A stretch of 64,000 bases of DNA from Deinococcus aerolatus (lineage in GTDB: Bacteria > Deinococcota > Deinococci > Deinococcales > Deinococcaceae), in assembly GCF_014647055.1 (NCBI RefSeq), contig NZ_BMOL01000016.1, positions 4,593 to 68,592 on the forward strand. The letters run 5' to 3'. The position numbers were made by a program, and so were the translations under genes. Below, one piece after another: positions 46,340-56,110 of this stretch. The notes beneath the pieces are model-generated. The model saw only the letters and a program-made list of their open reading frames with translations. It was not told where the DNA came from and made no database searches. How positions within the stretch are numbered: position 1 is the first letter of the stretch; each line of letters begins with the position of its first letter.

Positions 46340-47372
46340 CGCTGCCCATCCGTGCCGCCAGCGCCCAGCCGCTCAGCAGGGCGGCCTCCACGCGCGGGCC
46401 GTGACCATCGGGCGTGAAACCGTCGCCACACAGCCCCAGACCGTACGGAGCGTGCCACAGGCAGGGGCCGGGCGCTCGGCATTCAGGTGTGGCGTAGCGC
46501 CAGCGGTGGGCAAAGGCGTGAACTGGCCGGAGTTCCTGGCCCAGCACCCCGGCCGCTGCCGCCAGCAGTTCGGGCAGGACCTCGTCCGAGCGGCGTTCCA
46601 GGTTGGCGCGGGACCACGCCGCCGAGGCCTGCAACATCAACGCGGGCGGGTGATCTCCGGCACGCTTGGTGTGTTCGCGGGCGATCCAGTCCAGCACCGG
46701 GTGGCCGCGCAGGCTCAGGGCCGGCCAGTCGGCCCCGGTGTCCTGCTCCAGCACCACACCCGCCGCCCAGCACGGGGCGTACTCCACGCGGCGCAGCGTC
46801 GCGGCGGTCGCCTGCAGATCTCCCAGACCGTCCCTACCCAGCTCCAGCAGCAACGGCTCCAGCAGGGCCAGGGCCTGCGGGGCGGGAAGGTTCAGCACCA
46901 GCCGCGCGGCCTCGCCCGCCACGCCGTCACGCGAATGCACGCGCCAGCCGCCGGGCAGACGTTCCAGGCTGCTCACCTCCAACCCGGTCTGCACGTCCAG
47001 CCCCCGCGCCAGCTCGCGGCCCAGGGTGCTCATGCCCAGGGGCGGGGCATAACGCGGGTGGCCGTCCGGCGGCGGCGGCGCAATCTGCCCGTCCTCCCAG
47101 GCCGCAAACCCCTGCGCCCACACGCGGTTCCAGCCGGCGGTCACGCCGCCCTCGGCCAGCGCCACGGCGCGGGGATGCCGGGCGGTGAAGTAGCGTGCGC
47201 CGTGATCCAGCCGGGCCTCCGGCGGCGGCGTGCGGCGGGTGGCGGCGCGGCCTGAGACCCCACGCGACTTGTCCAGCACGCGCACCGTCTGGCCCCGGCC
47301 CCGCAGGTCATGGGCCAGCGCCAGCCCGGCCAGCCCGGCCCCCACCACCAGCACGTCCGGCTTAGCAGGCAT
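46332..47372 (-). CDS. FAD-dependent NAD(P)H oxidoreductase, renalase-like
   Basis: A 346-residue flavoprotein. The N-terminal dinucleotide motif is VLVVGAGLAGLALAHDLRG, followed by VLDKSRGVSGRAATRR and LDHGARYFTAR, the renalase pattern. The C-terminal FAD-binding block is GLGLCGDGFTPDGHGPRVEA. Renalases oxidise faulty forms of NAD(P)H back to the normal coenzyme. Its ATG lies inside a 33-residue upstream ORF, and its end overlaps the CitE-like gene. Confidence 0.88.
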
Positions 47373-47463
47373 GGGCCGCGCCTTTAGGCCGGACAGGACG
47401 CGCAGCGCCTGACACCAGCAGGAAAGGCAGCAGCGCCAGCAGGAACTTCATAGGCCGTTTCAT
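47362..47463 (-). CDS. Small hydrophobic leader-like ORF (33 residues)
   Basis: ATG-initiated frame starting MKRPMKFLLALLPFLLVSGA and ending in a basic tail, a signal-peptide-like or small membrane protein. TACCCT lies 7 nt before the ATG. Its last codons overlap the start of the renalase-like gene by 11 nt, in a different frame, so it may couple translation of that gene. Confidence 0.5.
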   Translation of the reverse strand: MKRPMKFLLALLPFLLVSGAARPVRPKGAAHAC

Positions 47464-47501
47464 GCTGCCCAGGGTAACGCGCCATGCTCTAGCCTGCTCG
47501 C

Positions 47502-47876
47502 ATGAATTACGCCGATCTGCTGGGACTGACCGTGCTGGAAGCCGCGCCGCAGCGCACTCGCGTCCGCGCCCAAGTCACGGCATCGGGCCTGAACATGCAC
47601 GGTACCGCCCACGGCGGCCTGATCTTCAGTCTGGCTGACGAGGCGTTCGCGGTGATCAGCAATCTGGAGGCGCAGGCGGTGGCCGTGGACACCCACCTGA
47701 GCTTCTTCCGCGCCGCAACACCCGGAGACGAACTGGTGGCCGTCGCCACCCCGGAACGCGTGGGCCGCACCCTGGCAACGTACCGGGTGGAGGTCCGGCG
47801 CGGCGAGGAGGGCGAGGTGCTGGCACTGTTTATGGGGACAGTTTCCAGGCGGGTGCGGGAGGGTCAGGCGAGCTGA
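47502..47876 (+). CDS. PaaI family hotdog-fold thioesterase
   Basis: A 124-residue hotdog thioesterase hydrolysing acyl-CoA esters. The active-site block is MHGTAHGGLIFSLADEAFAV, with the catalytic Asp in LADEAF, followed by VAVDTHLSFFRAATPGDEL. TAGCCT lies 6 nt before the ATG. Its stop codon (TGA, 47874-47876) is part of repeat copy 2, so the element has abutted or reshaped the gene's 3' end. Confidence 0.92.
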   Translation: MNYADLLGLTVLEAAPQRTRVRAQVTASGLNMHGTAHGGLIFSLADEAFAVISNLEAQAVAVDTHLSFFRAATPGDELVAVATPERVGRTLATYRVEVRRGEEGEVLALFMGTVSRRVREGQAS

Positions 47877-48013
47877 TACGGGCTCCGATTGAATCGTTTG
47901 CAATAACGATGAAAATCCGAGCGAAGCGAGAACGAGTAGAACGGGTTCCGGGAGTGGAGTTGGCAAACCTGCGCCCTCCCGGTTTGTTAACGAAACAGAC
48001 GGAATCCGTATGA
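47873..48013 (-). repeat. 141-bp structured repeat, copy 2 (inverted relative to copy 1)
   Basis: Reverse-complement match to 45327-45466. It supplies the thioesterase stop codon on its left and ends 3 bases before the stop codon of the convergent HsdR_N-like gene on its right. In this position it could also serve as a bidirectional terminator through its hairpins. Confidence 0.85.
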
Positions 48014-48016
48014 GAC

Positions 48017-49057
48017 TTATTCAGGGCGGTGGTGCTGGGCCGGACGGCCCTGGGCATCTTTCCAGCACGCCCAGCCGTTGCGAGACGCGCCGGAGATATC
48101 CATAGCAGCTGCACTGGGACTCTTATAGGTCACGTCTTGGACGTATTCCAGCAGCTCGGCGCTCCTCTCAACGAGCTGCCCAGCCTTCGTGTAACCCTGC
48201 CTGCGGCCCCGAATTCCCCTCGCATTGGTTCCGCTCTCACCCAGCACGCGGTTCAGGGCTGTACTTCCCGCCTGCACGGTCCAGGTTCCATCAGCAGGCC
48301 GGTAGATGGCGTGGGCCTCGGCCCCGAGAAGGCAGTACGTGAAGTGAATTTCCCGGGGCAGATGAACAATTTTCGTCTGCGACGGCACACCCAGCAACAC
48401 GTCGCGCTCGGCTTCGGTGATGGTGCCGAGTTGCGCCGCCAGCCTGACCGCACTCTCGAAGGAGCCAATCTCGTGTTCTTGCTGAAAGGCCTGCACCAGT
48501 GGCGTCTTCTCCTTCAGGATGCGGGCCGCGTCCAGCCGTTGCTGCTGGCAGTTCTTGATGTTCTGCACGGCGTCCGCAAAACCGTCGACGCGCCACATCT
48601 CCGCGTCCAGCAGGGCCGCCAGATCGTCGGCGAAGGTGTGGCCCTCCTGACCCAGTTCCAGTTTCAACGCCACCCGTTCTTCCCAGCGGCCCGGCAGATG
48701 CTCGTCTATAGCGATCCACACGCGCCCGTTGGTCACGATGGCCCAGCGCGTGCCTTCGTTGACGGCGTATGTAGACGCCTGCTGGAACTGCGGCGCCCCC
48801 AGCGTGACGTTCATGCCCTTGATTTCCAGGGCGAACCTGCCTGTCCCGGCGCGAATCAGAAAGTCCGAACGGTTGCCCGTGGCATTGGTTTCCTCCGGCA
48901 CCACCTCTGCCGGATTCCAGATGTCGAATCCGGCAGCGTGCAGCACCCGTAGCACAATCGCCTGACGGACAATGGCCTCGCCGGGATTGGGGCTCTGGGC
49001 AAGCCACGCGCCGATGGCCGCCACTGCCTCCCGAATCCGCTCCTGAATGCCTGACAT
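48017..49057 (-). CDS. Stand-alone HsdR_N-type nuclease-fold protein with DUF4357
   Basis: A 346-residue protein without helicase domains. The N-terminal half resembles the HsdR N-terminal nuclease domain: IVLRVLHAAGFDIWNPAEVV, then NRSDFLIRAG and RFALEIKG, giving the PD-(D/E)xK-like D and E-x-K. The C-terminal part matches DUF4357: GTWTVQAGSTALNRVL, KSPSAAAMDISGASRNGW. It may be a lone restriction or defence protein. No methyltransferase is adjacent. Confidence 0.82.
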   Translation of the reverse strand: MSGIQERIREAVAAIGAWLAQSPNPGEAIVRQAIVLRVLHAAGFDIWNPAEVVPEETNATGNRSDFLIRAGTGRFALEIKGMNVTLGAPQFQQASTYAVNEGTRWAIVTNGRVWIAIDEHLPGRWEERVALKLELGQEGHTFADDLAALLDAEMWRVDGFADAVQNIKNCQQQRLDAARILKEKTPLVQAFQQEHEIGSFESAVRLAAQLGTITEAERDVLLGVPSQTKIVHLPREIHFTYCLLGAEAHAIYRPADGTWTVQAGSTALNRVLGESGTNARGIRGRRQGYTKAGQLVERSAELLEYVQDVTYKSPSAAAMDISGASRNGWACWKDAQGRPAQHHRPE

Positions 49058-49312
49058 CTGCGGGCGAGTTTAGCAGCGGCGCAGCTGTAACCGCACGCTA
49101 TTTCCCGCCCAGCATGTGAGGCTGAGGCCGTGCTCGCGCAGGGAGGCGCTCGGCCAGATCAAGGGTCTCCTGCCTGGGGATATGTCGCCAAATTCCGTAT
49201 CAACCTCGAAATTTATTGAAGGGAAAGGCATGTTCCCTGCCGGGTGAGCGTCGAATCCTGTTCAGGCCGGAACTATCCCTTCTCGGCGAGATGTCATAAG
49301 GATGAAACACAG
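49058..49312. other. Intergenic region upstream of the HsdR_N gene
   Basis: About 255 bases before the GlsB terminator, 310 before the GlsB gene itself. TAAACT lies 9 nt before the HsdR_N-like ATG. Otherwise no gene, RNA or repeat is seen. Confidence 0.5.
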
Positions 49313-49341
49313 AAAATCCGGACACCCTGAGGATGCCCGGA
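49313..49341 (-). terminator. Terminator of the GlsB-like gene
   Basis: On the minus strand TCCGGGCA pairs with TGTCCGGA (one G-T pair), with a 9-base loop, followed by TTTT. It lies 27 bases past the stop codon. Confidence 0.8.
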
Positions 49342-49367
49342 AACGTTGGAACCGTTAGAGAGGAGGC

Positions 49368-49637
49368 TTAGCGCAGAACTTTCAGGGCCTTGAGGATGGC
49401 GATCAGAATCACGCTGCCAACCACGCCCCAGATGATGCTCCAGAAGCTGAAGCCATCGCCCGCTACTGTCGCGCCGCCGATGTTCAGCAGTCCGCCGAAG
49501 ATCCATGTGGCGAGCAGTGCGCCCACGATCCCGATCAGAATGTTGGCGATTGCGCCCTGCTGTGCGTTGGTGTTCATGATCATGCTTGCCAGCCAACCGC
49601 AGAGTGCACCTACCAGAATAGTAATGATCCAACCCAT
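49368..49637 (-). CDS. GlsB/YeaQ/YmgE family stress-response membrane protein
   Basis: An 89-residue, three-helix membrane protein of the transglycosylase-associated family. It has [20 protein letters not shown] and [20 protein letters not shown], with the Gly-rich helices typical of the family. GAAAGGGGG lies 8 nt before the ATG. The upstream region is unusually AT-rich for this genome, a sign of a stress-controlled promoter. It ends at a clear terminator. Confidence 0.93.
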   Translation of the reverse strand: MGWIITILVGALCGWLASMIMNTNAQQGAIANILIGIVGALLATWIFGGLLNIGGATVAGDGFSFWSIIWGVVGSVILIAILKALKVLR

Positions 49638-50028
49638 GTTCGTGACCCCCTTTCAAAGTCGTTAGATTTCCAACGTTGAATACTCGTTGTGGGTGAAGCA
49701 TGAAACTCGGCACAGCCACCAAATGCAGCCAAACATACTTTCTGAAGATGGCGCAAAGGTGGATTAACTGACTATTCAAGTCCGCTTAAGCCATCTTCTC
49801 AGAAATCTATACTCTGCCACTCATTTCTGATGTTGCCTTGACGTTCCGGGGGATGGGCGCGGAGCGCAAACAGTGCCGGAGGCACCGGCATTTGTCTTGC
49901 CCTCGCGGCACTTTCCAGCCTACGGACGTTTAGCATGGGCGCATGTGTCTGTCTGGCCCAGTGTGGCCCTGCTCTTTATCTGGAGGCCCCACCGTGCTGC
50001 CTGCACTGTTTCGGGTAGACGGCCCCGC
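49638..50028. other. Intergenic region between glsB-like gene and thrB
   Basis: 391 bases, AT-rich in its left half, which should contain the promoter of the minus-strand GlsB-like gene (TATTCA near 49675-49680 is a possible -10). At 49874-49890 is a small hairpin TGCCGG-AGGCA-CCGGCA. No further gene is supported. Confidence 0.5.
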
Positions 50029-50937
50029 ATGACCGCCTTCACCGTGCGTGCTCCGGCCAGCAGCGCCAACCTAGGACCGGGCTTTGACAGCCTGGGTCTG
50101 AGCGTGCCGCTGTACACCACCCTGCGCGTCTCTCCAGGCAGCACAACCCAGGTGGTGCCGCTGGGACCGGGGCTGGAGGGCACGCCCGCCGACGAGAGCA
50201 ACTATGTGTATCAGGCGATGCTGCTGGTGGCACGGCGCACTGGCCTGATGCTGCCGCCCGCCCGCATCGAGATCAGCAGCGAGGTGCCGCTGGCCCGCGG
50301 CCTGGGCAGCAGCGCCGCCGCCCTGGTGGCCGGCATCGTGGCCGCCAACGAGTTGCTGGGCCGCCCGCTGGACAGCGGCGCCGTGCTGGACGTGGCTGCC
50401 CGCGAGGAGGGCCACCCCGACAACGTGGCTCCGGCGCTGTTCGGCGGCATCGTGGTGGCGACGCTGGACAAGCTGGGCACGCATTACGTGCGGCTGGACC
50501 CGCCCGCGAATCTGGGCGTGACCGTGCTGATTCCAGACTTTGAACTCAGTACCAGCAAGGCCCGCGCCGTACTGCCGCGCGAGTACAGCCGGGCGGACGC
50601 TGTCCACGCGCTGTCGCACGCTGCGCTGCTGGCCGCCGCCCTGTCCCAGGGGCGACTGGACCTGTTGCGGCACGCCATGCAGGACTACATTCACCAGATC
50701 TGGCGGGCGCCGCTGGTGCCGGGGCTGAGCGATATTCTAGAGGACGCCTGGCGGCACGGGGCGCTGGGGGCTGCGCTGTCCGGCGCGGGGCCGACGGTGT
50801 TGTGCTTTCACGACACCCGCGAGGGCACCGCGCCGTTGCACACCTACCTGAACGGCGTGATGGCGAAGAACGGCCTGACCGGCCAGGTCATGGACTTCCC
50901 GATTGACACCCAGGGCACCCTGGTCACCAGGAGCTGA
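50029..50937 (+). CDS. thrB: Homoserine kinase
   Basis: A 302-residue GHMP kinase making O-phosphohomoserine for threonine synthesis. The motifs are [20 protein letters not shown], the ATP loop [16 protein letters not shown], and [12 protein letters not shown] near the end. The ATG at 50029 lines up with the usual family start; a longer frame to 49873 lacks conservation. TAGACG, an imperfect -10, lies 7 nt upstream. The other threonine genes are not in the window. Confidence 0.95.
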   Translation: MTAFTVRAPASSANLGPGFDSLGLSVPLYTTLRVSPGSTTQVVPLGPGLEGTPADESNYVYQAMLLVARRTGLMLPPARIEISSEVPLARGLGSSAAALVAGIVAANELLGRPLDSGAVLDVAAREEGHPDNVAPALFGGIVVATLDKLGTHYVRLDPPANLGVTVLIPDFELSTSKARAVLPREYSRADAVHALSHAALLAAALSQGRLDLLRHAMQDYIHQIWRAPLVPGLSDILEDAWRHGALGAALSGAGPTVLCFHDTREGTAPLHTYLNGVMAKNGLTGQVMDFPIDTQGTLVTRS

Positions 50938-50949
50938 GCAGCGTCTTTC

Positions 50950-51159
50950 CTATTTCATGCCCTCGTTGCCCGTCTGCTTGATCTGCTCCATCTTCCCCAT
51001 TGCCTCCAGCCAGTCGTGCTCGCCGATGGCGCTTACGTCCTGACCCGCGTAACCTTCGGCCAGCACCTCGCGCATGGCCTCGGCCTCGCGCAGGCTGGTG
51101 GCCTCGCGGCCCATGCGGTCCAGGATGGGATCCAGGCTCATCGTGCGGCTGATTTGCAT
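50950..51159 (-). CDS. Small hypothetical protein (69 residues)
   Basis: A 69-residue hydrophilic, mostly helical protein (DPILDRMGREATSLREAEAM, then HDWLEAMGKMEQIKQTG). Family not recognised. TAGCGT lies 6 nt before the ATG, supporting a real leaderless gene. It converges on thrB with a 12-nt gap and is divergent from the aminotransferase gene. Confidence 0.65.
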   Translation of the reverse strand: MQISRTMSLDPILDRMGREATSLREAEAMREVLAEGYAGQDVSAIGEHDWLEAMGKMEQIKQTGNEGMK

Positions 51160-51273
51160 GCCTCCACGCTAGCGGGGCCGGGGCGGACCGGCGTGAGGAC
51201 ACGGCGGCAGGTTCTTTAGACGCGGGCCGCAGGGCTGGATGGTCCGAACGGCAGAATGCTCTAATCTGCGGCC

Positions 51274-52446
51274 ATGTGGATGTCATCACGGGCCAATGCC
51301 GTGCCGGGCAGCGTCTTTGCGCTGATGGACGCGGCGAAAAGCCGGGCGCGGGCGCGTGGGCTGCCGGTTATCGACCTGAGCATCGGCAGCAGCGATCAGT
51401 CGCCGCCGGAAGCGGTACTGGAGGCCTTGCGCGGGGCCACCCGCGACCCGCTGACCTACCGCTATCCGCTGTTCAGCGACACCGCGCCGCTGCGGGAAGC
51501 CGCCGCCGCCTACCTGCTGCGCCGCTTCGGGGTGGGGGTGGACCCGGACACCGAGGTCCTGCCCCTGATCGGCGCCCAGGAAGGGCTGGCCCACCTGCTG
51601 CTGGCCGTCACCGATCCCGGCGACACGCTATTGCTGCCGGATCCCGGTTACCCGCCGTACCTGGGCGCAGCGGCGGTGGCCGGGCTGAGAACCGTCCCGC
51701 TGCCGCTGCTGACCGAACGCGGCTTTCTGCCTGATCTGGACGCAGTTTCTGCCAGTGTCCACCCCCGCGCCCTGCTGCTGAACTACCCCAACAACCCGAC
51801 CTCGGCGGTGGCGGACGCGGCCTTTTTTCAAGAGGTGGTGGAATGGTGCGGGGCACGCGGCACCCTCCTGATTCACGATCACCCCTACGCGGAGCTGACG
51901 TTTGGCGACTACCGCGCCCCCAGCGCCCTGGAGGCGGGCATACACGGCGTGGTCGAAGTGCACTCCTTGAGCAAGACGCACCACATGGGCGGCTTCCGGG
52001 TGGGCTTTGCTGCCGGGGACGCCGGGGCCATTGCCGCGCTGGCGCGCGTGAAGGGTGCGGTGGACTTCCACGCGTACCTGGGCATCCAGCGGGCCGCCGC
52101 CCTGGCGCTGGGCCTGCCGGACGCGGTGGGGCGCACCGGGGCCGCTGTCTTCCAGGCCCGCCGTGACGCGCTGGTGCCGGCCCTGCACACCCTGGGCTGG
52201 GAGGTGCAGTGGCCCCAGGCCAGCATGTACGCCTGGGCGCGGGTGCCGGGACTGACCGACAGCGTGGCCTACGCGGTTCGCGCCGCCGAGGACTGCGGCG
52301 TGGTGGTCAGCCCCGGCCGGGCCTTCGGGGAACGCGGCGAGGGCTTCGTGCGTTTTGCGCTGGTGCAGCCGCCCGAGGTGCTGGTGGAGGCGGCGCGGCG
52401 GCTGGCCGGGGTTGGGGTGGCGGAAGCCGTCGTCAGCACACGGTAA
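51274..52446 (+). CDS. Class I/II aminotransferase (LL-diaminopimelate aminotransferase-like)
   Basis: A 390-residue fold-type I PLP enzyme. Landmarks: [52 protein letters not shown], and the PLP lysine in [18 protein letters not shown]. This set fits the group containing LL-diaminopimelate and aspartate/methionine aminotransferases. TAATCT lies 6 nt before the ATG. The substrate is not determined, although thrB nearby suggests aspartate-family amino acids. Confidence 0.9.
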   Translation: MWMSSRANAVPGSVFALMDAAKSRARARGLPVIDLSIGSSDQSPPEAVLEALRGATRDPLTYRYPLFSDTAPLREAAAAYLLRRFGVGVDPDTEVLPLIGAQEGLAHLLLAVTDPGDTLLLPDPGYPPYLGAAAVAGLRTVPLPLLTERGFLPDLDAVSASVHPRALLLNYPNNPTSAVADAAFFQEVVEWCGARGTLLIHDHPYAELTFGDYRAPSALEAGIHGVVEVHSLSKTHHMGGFRVGFAAGDAGAIAALARVKGAVDFHAYLGIQRAAALALGLPDAVGRTGAAVFQARRDALVPALHTLGWEVQWPQASMYAWARVPGLTDSVAYAVRAAEDCGVVVSPGRAFGERGEGFVRFALVQPPEVLVEAARRLAGVGVAEAVVSTR

Positions 52447-52455
52447 CGCCGCACC

Positions 52456-55086
52456 CTATCCCGCCGGGACGCCCGGCCCGCGCTCGATCACGCTCAACCC
52501 CGCGAACTTGAGCAGCAGACGCTTCTGGCCCACGCCGGGGAAATACACCAGCACCTCGCGCCTGTCCCCCTGATGGAAACCGCCCATGAACACGCCGTCG
52601 CCGAATTTGGCGTGGCGCAGCCGCAGCGGCTGGGTGCTGCTGACCGCCCGTTGCAGCTCACGGCTGGGAATGCCCAGGCGGGCGCTGACCTCGGGCAGGG
52701 ACAGGCCGTGCAGGTCCAGCAGTTCCCGCGCCTGCAGCGGCCACGATGGGGCCAGTTCGGGGACGGGGTCAGGGGCGGCGGCCTGCGCTTCCGGCGCGGC
52801 CTGCACGCCCAGCACCCCCTCCAGAAACAGCCGGGTGGCGTGCTTGTCGGTGGGGCGGCGCTCCCCGCTGGGCAGGTACGGGGAATAGCAGCGCGACACC
52901 GCAATGCACTCGTAGCAGCCTTCCGGGTTCTTGCAGCAGGGCTTGGAACACAGCGCCAGGGCGCGGGCCAGCAGGTCGTCCAGTTGCTCGTAGGCACGGC
53001 GCGACACGCCCAGGCCGCCCAGCCAGTCGTCGTACAGGAAGAAGTAGGCATCGTGGCCGCCCCGGAATGCCCCGGCCAGATCGTTGTCGTCGCAGGCCAC
53101 CCGCTCTGGCGTGACCTTTTGCAGCAGGTGCTTGAGGGTATGGGCCACGGCGCTGGGCCGCTCGGTGGCGCGGGGGTCCAGCCCGATTTCCAGCGCACTG
53201 GTGCGGAACGGTGGCAGCTCGGTGGGCGCGTCGTACAGGTGTTCGGACAATTTATGGTCCTGCATGCGGTCCTGAATGCGGCCCCCGCAGCGGGCGCAGG
53301 TGCGTTCGGCGGGCCCGGGATCGCGGTCGCAACCCACACACACGCGCTCAAAGACTTGCCGCAGCATCTGGTAGCCGGTGTAGCGGCGGCGGATGCTGAC
53401 CTCGCCGTGTCGGTACGCCAGCGGCCCGCGCCGCTGCCACGGGGTCATCTGGCCGGGCGTGACCTCGATGCTGTACAGCCCGCGCGTGAACAGGTTCTCG
53501 GCGCTGAATCTCTCCACAATGATCGCGGTGCCGGCGGGGTGCTTCTCCCAGTGCAGCACCTTGTAGCCCTGGCCGTCCAGGGTGAACACCGCGCCCTCGT
53601 GCTTCTCGGTCAGGGCGTAGTGCTGGCTGGGCGATTCCAGCGGGGCGTCCAGCGCTTTTGCGCCCAGCCGTTCCCAGTCGGCGGCCTCCACCACGGCGTA
53701 TTTCAGGCTGCCCTCGCCGCGCAGGTTCCAGTATTTCTGCGCTTCCACGGCGGCGGGGTGCGGCCCGCGCAGACCTGCCGCGCCGTACTCCTCGTTCTGG
53801 CGGGCGCGGTGCCGGGGCGACAGATACGGGTTGGCTGCCTCCACCACCGCCTTCTCGATCGGGCCGGTCAGCAGTTCCAGAAAGTTGCCGGAGTTGCTGT
53901 AAAAGGCGTCGGCGGGTTGCGGCACGCCCTGCTCGTTCAGCGCGGGCAGGTACAGCACCAGCCCCGGCGCCACCCGCCCGGCGCGGCCCGCCATCTGCCG
54001 GAAGGCCATGCGCGAGCCTGGATAGCCGTCGATGATCACCACCTCCAGGTCCCCGATGTCCACCCCGGCCTCCAGCGCGTTGGTGGCGAACATCACGCCG
54101 CTCCCCGCGCGGCGGAACTCGGTCAGGCGGCCCTCGCGGTCGCTGGTGCCGGCCATGTACAGGTGGGCGTGCCTGGCGTACTGCGGCTGGGCGCGGTAGG
54201 TGCCGTACAGCCGCGCGGCCCGGCTGCGGCCCCGGAAAAAGGCCAGCACCTTCAGGTCGTAGCGCTGAGACGCCTCCATCACGGCGTTCCAGAAGCGGCG
54301 AGGCTGGCCCCGGTGGTCCGCCAGATAGAAGCGTTTGCCGGGCCGGGCCGCGCCGGATTCCGAGACCTCCACCGCGTCCACGCCGATCAGTTCGCGGGCG
54401 AATTCGGCGGGGTTGCCGATGGTGGCGGTGCTCAGCACCACCTGGGGACTCGCCCCCAGCGCCCGCGACAGCTCCAGCAGGCGGCGCAGCAGGCCCGCCA
54501 CCTCCGAGCCAAAGCCGCCCCGGTAGGTGTGGGCCTCGTCCAGCACGATAAACGACAGGTTCTTCAGGAACTCGCGCACGCGGGGGTGGGTCAGGGACCA
54601 GTGCAGCTTGTCGGGCGTGGCCGTGACCATCCGCACACCGTCCGCGAAGGCGTCGGCGGCCTGTGCGCTGCTCTGGAACGCGCCGATGTCCCAGCCGAAG
54701 CCGCCCTTCTCTTTGAAGGTCAGCAGCTTGTCGCGCTGGTCCTGTCCCAGCGCCACGAGTGGATACACGAACAGCGCCGTTGCATGTTTATCCCGCTCCA
54801 GCCGGTCAAAGACGGCGGGGAAAAAGGCCCCGGTCTTGCCGCTGGCCGTCGGCGTGGTCACGATGACATGCCGGCCCTCGTGCATCAGGCGGTACGTCTC
54901 GGCCTGGTGGGCGTACACCTGCCCGAAGCCGAAGCCGCGCGCCACCGCCGGGCTCCAGCCCAGTTCACCCACCCCCACGGTGCAGGCCGGGGCGGCCTCT
55001 TCCTCATGCAGCCGCGCCGCGCCGCCGCCCAGGGTGTCGCGCAGAAACCCCTCCAGGCGGGCAAATGGGGAACGGGCGGGCAGCAT
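52456..55086 (-). CDS. DUF1998-type SF2 helicase (MrfA/YprA-like) with UvrD/PcrA-like C-terminal tail
   Basis: An 876-residue helicase. Walker A is TTPTASGKT (77-85), the DEAH box is [10 protein letters not shown], motif III is STATIGNP, and the helicase C part has [20 protein letters not shown] and QMAGRAGR. The DUF1998 region has cysteine pairs (CVGCDRD, CARCGG) and a cluster [16 protein letters not shown]. MrfA of Bacillus repairs mitomycin-type DNA damage. The last 60 residues ([38 protein letters not shown]) resemble the Tudor-like RNA-polymerase-binding tail of UvrD/PcrA. TAGACT lies 8 nt before the ATG. Confidence 0.9.
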   Translation of the reverse strand: MLPARSPFARLEGFLRDTLGGGAARLHEEEAAPACTVGVGELGWSPAVARGFGFGQVYAHQAETYRLMHEGRHVIVTTPTASGKTGAFFPAVFDRLERDKHATALFVYPLVALGQDQRDKLLTFKEKGGFGWDIGAFQSSAQAADAFADGVRMVTATPDKLHWSLTHPRVREFLKNLSFIVLDEAHTYRGGFGSEVAGLLRRLLELSRALGASPQVVLSTATIGNPAEFARELIGVDAVEVSESGAARPGKRFYLADHRGQPRRFWNAVMEASQRYDLKVLAFFRGRSRAARLYGTYRAQPQYARHAHLYMAGTSDREGRLTEFRRAGSGVMFATNALEAGVDIGDLEVVIIDGYPGSRMAFRQMAGRAGRVAPGLVLYLPALNEQGVPQPADAFYSNSGNFLELLTGPIEKAVVEAANPYLSPRHRARQNEEYGAAGLRGPHPAAVEAQKYWNLRGEGSLKYAVVEAADWERLGAKALDAPLESPSQHYALTEKHEGAVFTLDGQGYKVLHWEKHPAGTAIIVERFSAENLFTRGLYSIEVTPGQMTPWQRRGPLAYRHGEVSIRRRYTGYQMLRQVFERVCVGCDRDPGPAERTCARCGGRIQDRMQDHKLSEHLYDAPTELPPFRTSALEIGLDPRATERPSAVAHTLKHLLQKVTPERVACDDNDLAGAFRGGHDAYFFLYDDWLGGLGVSRRAYEQLDDLLARALALCSKPCCKNPEGCYECIAVSRCYSPYLPSGERRPTDKHATRLFLEGVLGVQAAPEAQAAAPDPVPELAPSWPLQARELLDLHGLSLPEVSARLGIPSRELQRAVSSTQPLRLRHAKFGDGVFMGGFHQGDRREVLVYFPGVGQKRLLLKFAGLSVIERGPGVPAG

Positions 55087-55147
55087 CGCGGCTCAGTCTA
55101 GGCGGGTTGTACGCGGGGAAAAGTGCGCGGGGAAAGGCTCGCCCCGC

Positions 55148-55399
55148 CTACGCGTCGTCCTCCTCCGCCTGTGCATCGTCTGACTGTGTTCCGTCCAGAG
55201 CTGCGCCATCGGCCCAGTCCCCGGCCAGCACGGCCCGCACGGCCTCAATGCGGTCCCGGCACTGCGCGTAGGCCTCGCGGGCCTCCTCCAGCAGCGGCAG
55301 AACGCGGTCCAGATCGGCCTCGCCGGTTTCGAGTTCGGCGGCGATGCGCGACAGCCGCGCGTAGGCGTCGCGGTAGGCGGTGGATGTATCGGCGCTCAT
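55148..55399 (-). CDS. xseB: Exodeoxyribonuclease VII small subunit
   Basis: An 83-residue XseB protein: AYARLSRIAAELETGEADLD, then VLPLLEEAREAYAQCRDRIE, the two helices typical of the family, followed by an acidic tail. It binds XseA to form the single-strand exonuclease VII. The large subunit gene is not in the window. TAGCAT lies 8 nt before the ATG. It shares a 33-bp gap with the divergent flavin reductase gene. Confidence 0.9.
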   Translation of the reverse strand: MSADTSTAYRDAYARLSRIAAELETGEADLDRVLPLLEEAREAYAQCRDRIEAVRAVLAGDWADGAALDGTQSDDAQAEEDDA

Positions 55400-55432
55400 G
55401 GCCCCACATGCTAGCGCCCGCTAGGCTGCGGC

Positions 55433-56095
55433 ATGGCCCCGCCCACTGACTTCAAGCACTTTGACCTGACGGCCCTGCCCAACTCGGCGCGATACAAGCT
55501 GCTGACCGCCACCGTCGTGCCGCGCCCGATTGCCTGGGTCTGCACGCTGGGCGCGGACGGCGTGCCGAATCTGGCCCCCTACAGCTTTTTTGGGCTGATG
55601 GGCTCCGATCCGCCCATCGTGACCTTCGCCCCCGGAGACCGCGCCGACGGCACCCCCAAGGATACGGCGCTGAACATCGGGCCGGGCGGCGGGTTCAGCG
55701 TCAATCTGGTCAGCGCGGCGCTGGCGCAGGTCATGAGCGACAGCGCCACCGATTTCCCGCATGGCATGGCGGAGGTCACCCAGCTGGGCATCGAGCTTGA
55801 GCCGGGCGTCCGCATCACCGTGCCGCGCGTGCGGGCCAGCCCCGCCACGCTGGAATGCGTGGAGGTGCAGACCGTACAGATTGGGAACACCCGCATCATC
55901 CTGGGCAAAGTGATTGGTCTGAGCCTGCGCGCCGACGCCGTTCTGAACGAGGAAAAGCATTACGTGGACACGGCGGCACTGGACCTGATCGGGCGCATGG
56001 GGGGGCGCGGCGGCTACACCCGCACCCGCGACGGCTTCGAGATCGCGCGGACGACGTATGCCGAGTGGCAGGCGCGGGAAGGACTGGAGGACTGA
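55433..56095 (+). CDS. Flavin reductase family protein (DIM6/NTAB)
   Basis: A 220-residue FMN-binding split-barrel protein. It has SARYKLLTATVVPRPIAWVC, APYSFFGLMGSDPPIVTFAP and GGGFSVNLVSAALAQ, all family blocks. Such proteins supply reduced flavin or act as oxidoreductases on unknown substrates. TAGGCT lies 5 nt before the ATG (leaderless type). Confidence 0.92.
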   Translation: MAPPTDFKHFDLTALPNSARYKLLTATVVPRPIAWVCTLGADGVPNLAPYSFFGLMGSDPPIVTFAPGDRADGTPKDTALNIGPGGGFSVNLVSAALAQVMSDSATDFPHGMAEVTQLGIELEPGVRITVPRVRASPATLECVEVQTVQIGNTRIILGKVIGLSLRADAVLNEEKHYVDTAALDLIGRMGGRGGYTRTRDGFEIARTTYAEWQAREGLED

Positions 56096-56110
56096 GACGA
56101 ATTGCGGTTC

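Noticed and set aside
47460..47966. 168-codon minus-strand frame running through repeat copy 2 and the thioesterase gene
   Set aside because: It is the antisense of the thioesterase joined to repeat sequence; a similar peptide at copy 1 only reflects the repeated DNA.
52573..55101. Long open frame (842 codons) on the plus strand opposite the helicase
   Set aside because: It is antisense to a gene with clear helicase motifs and has low-complexity Gly/Arg/Gln/His composition typical of GC-rich antisense frames.
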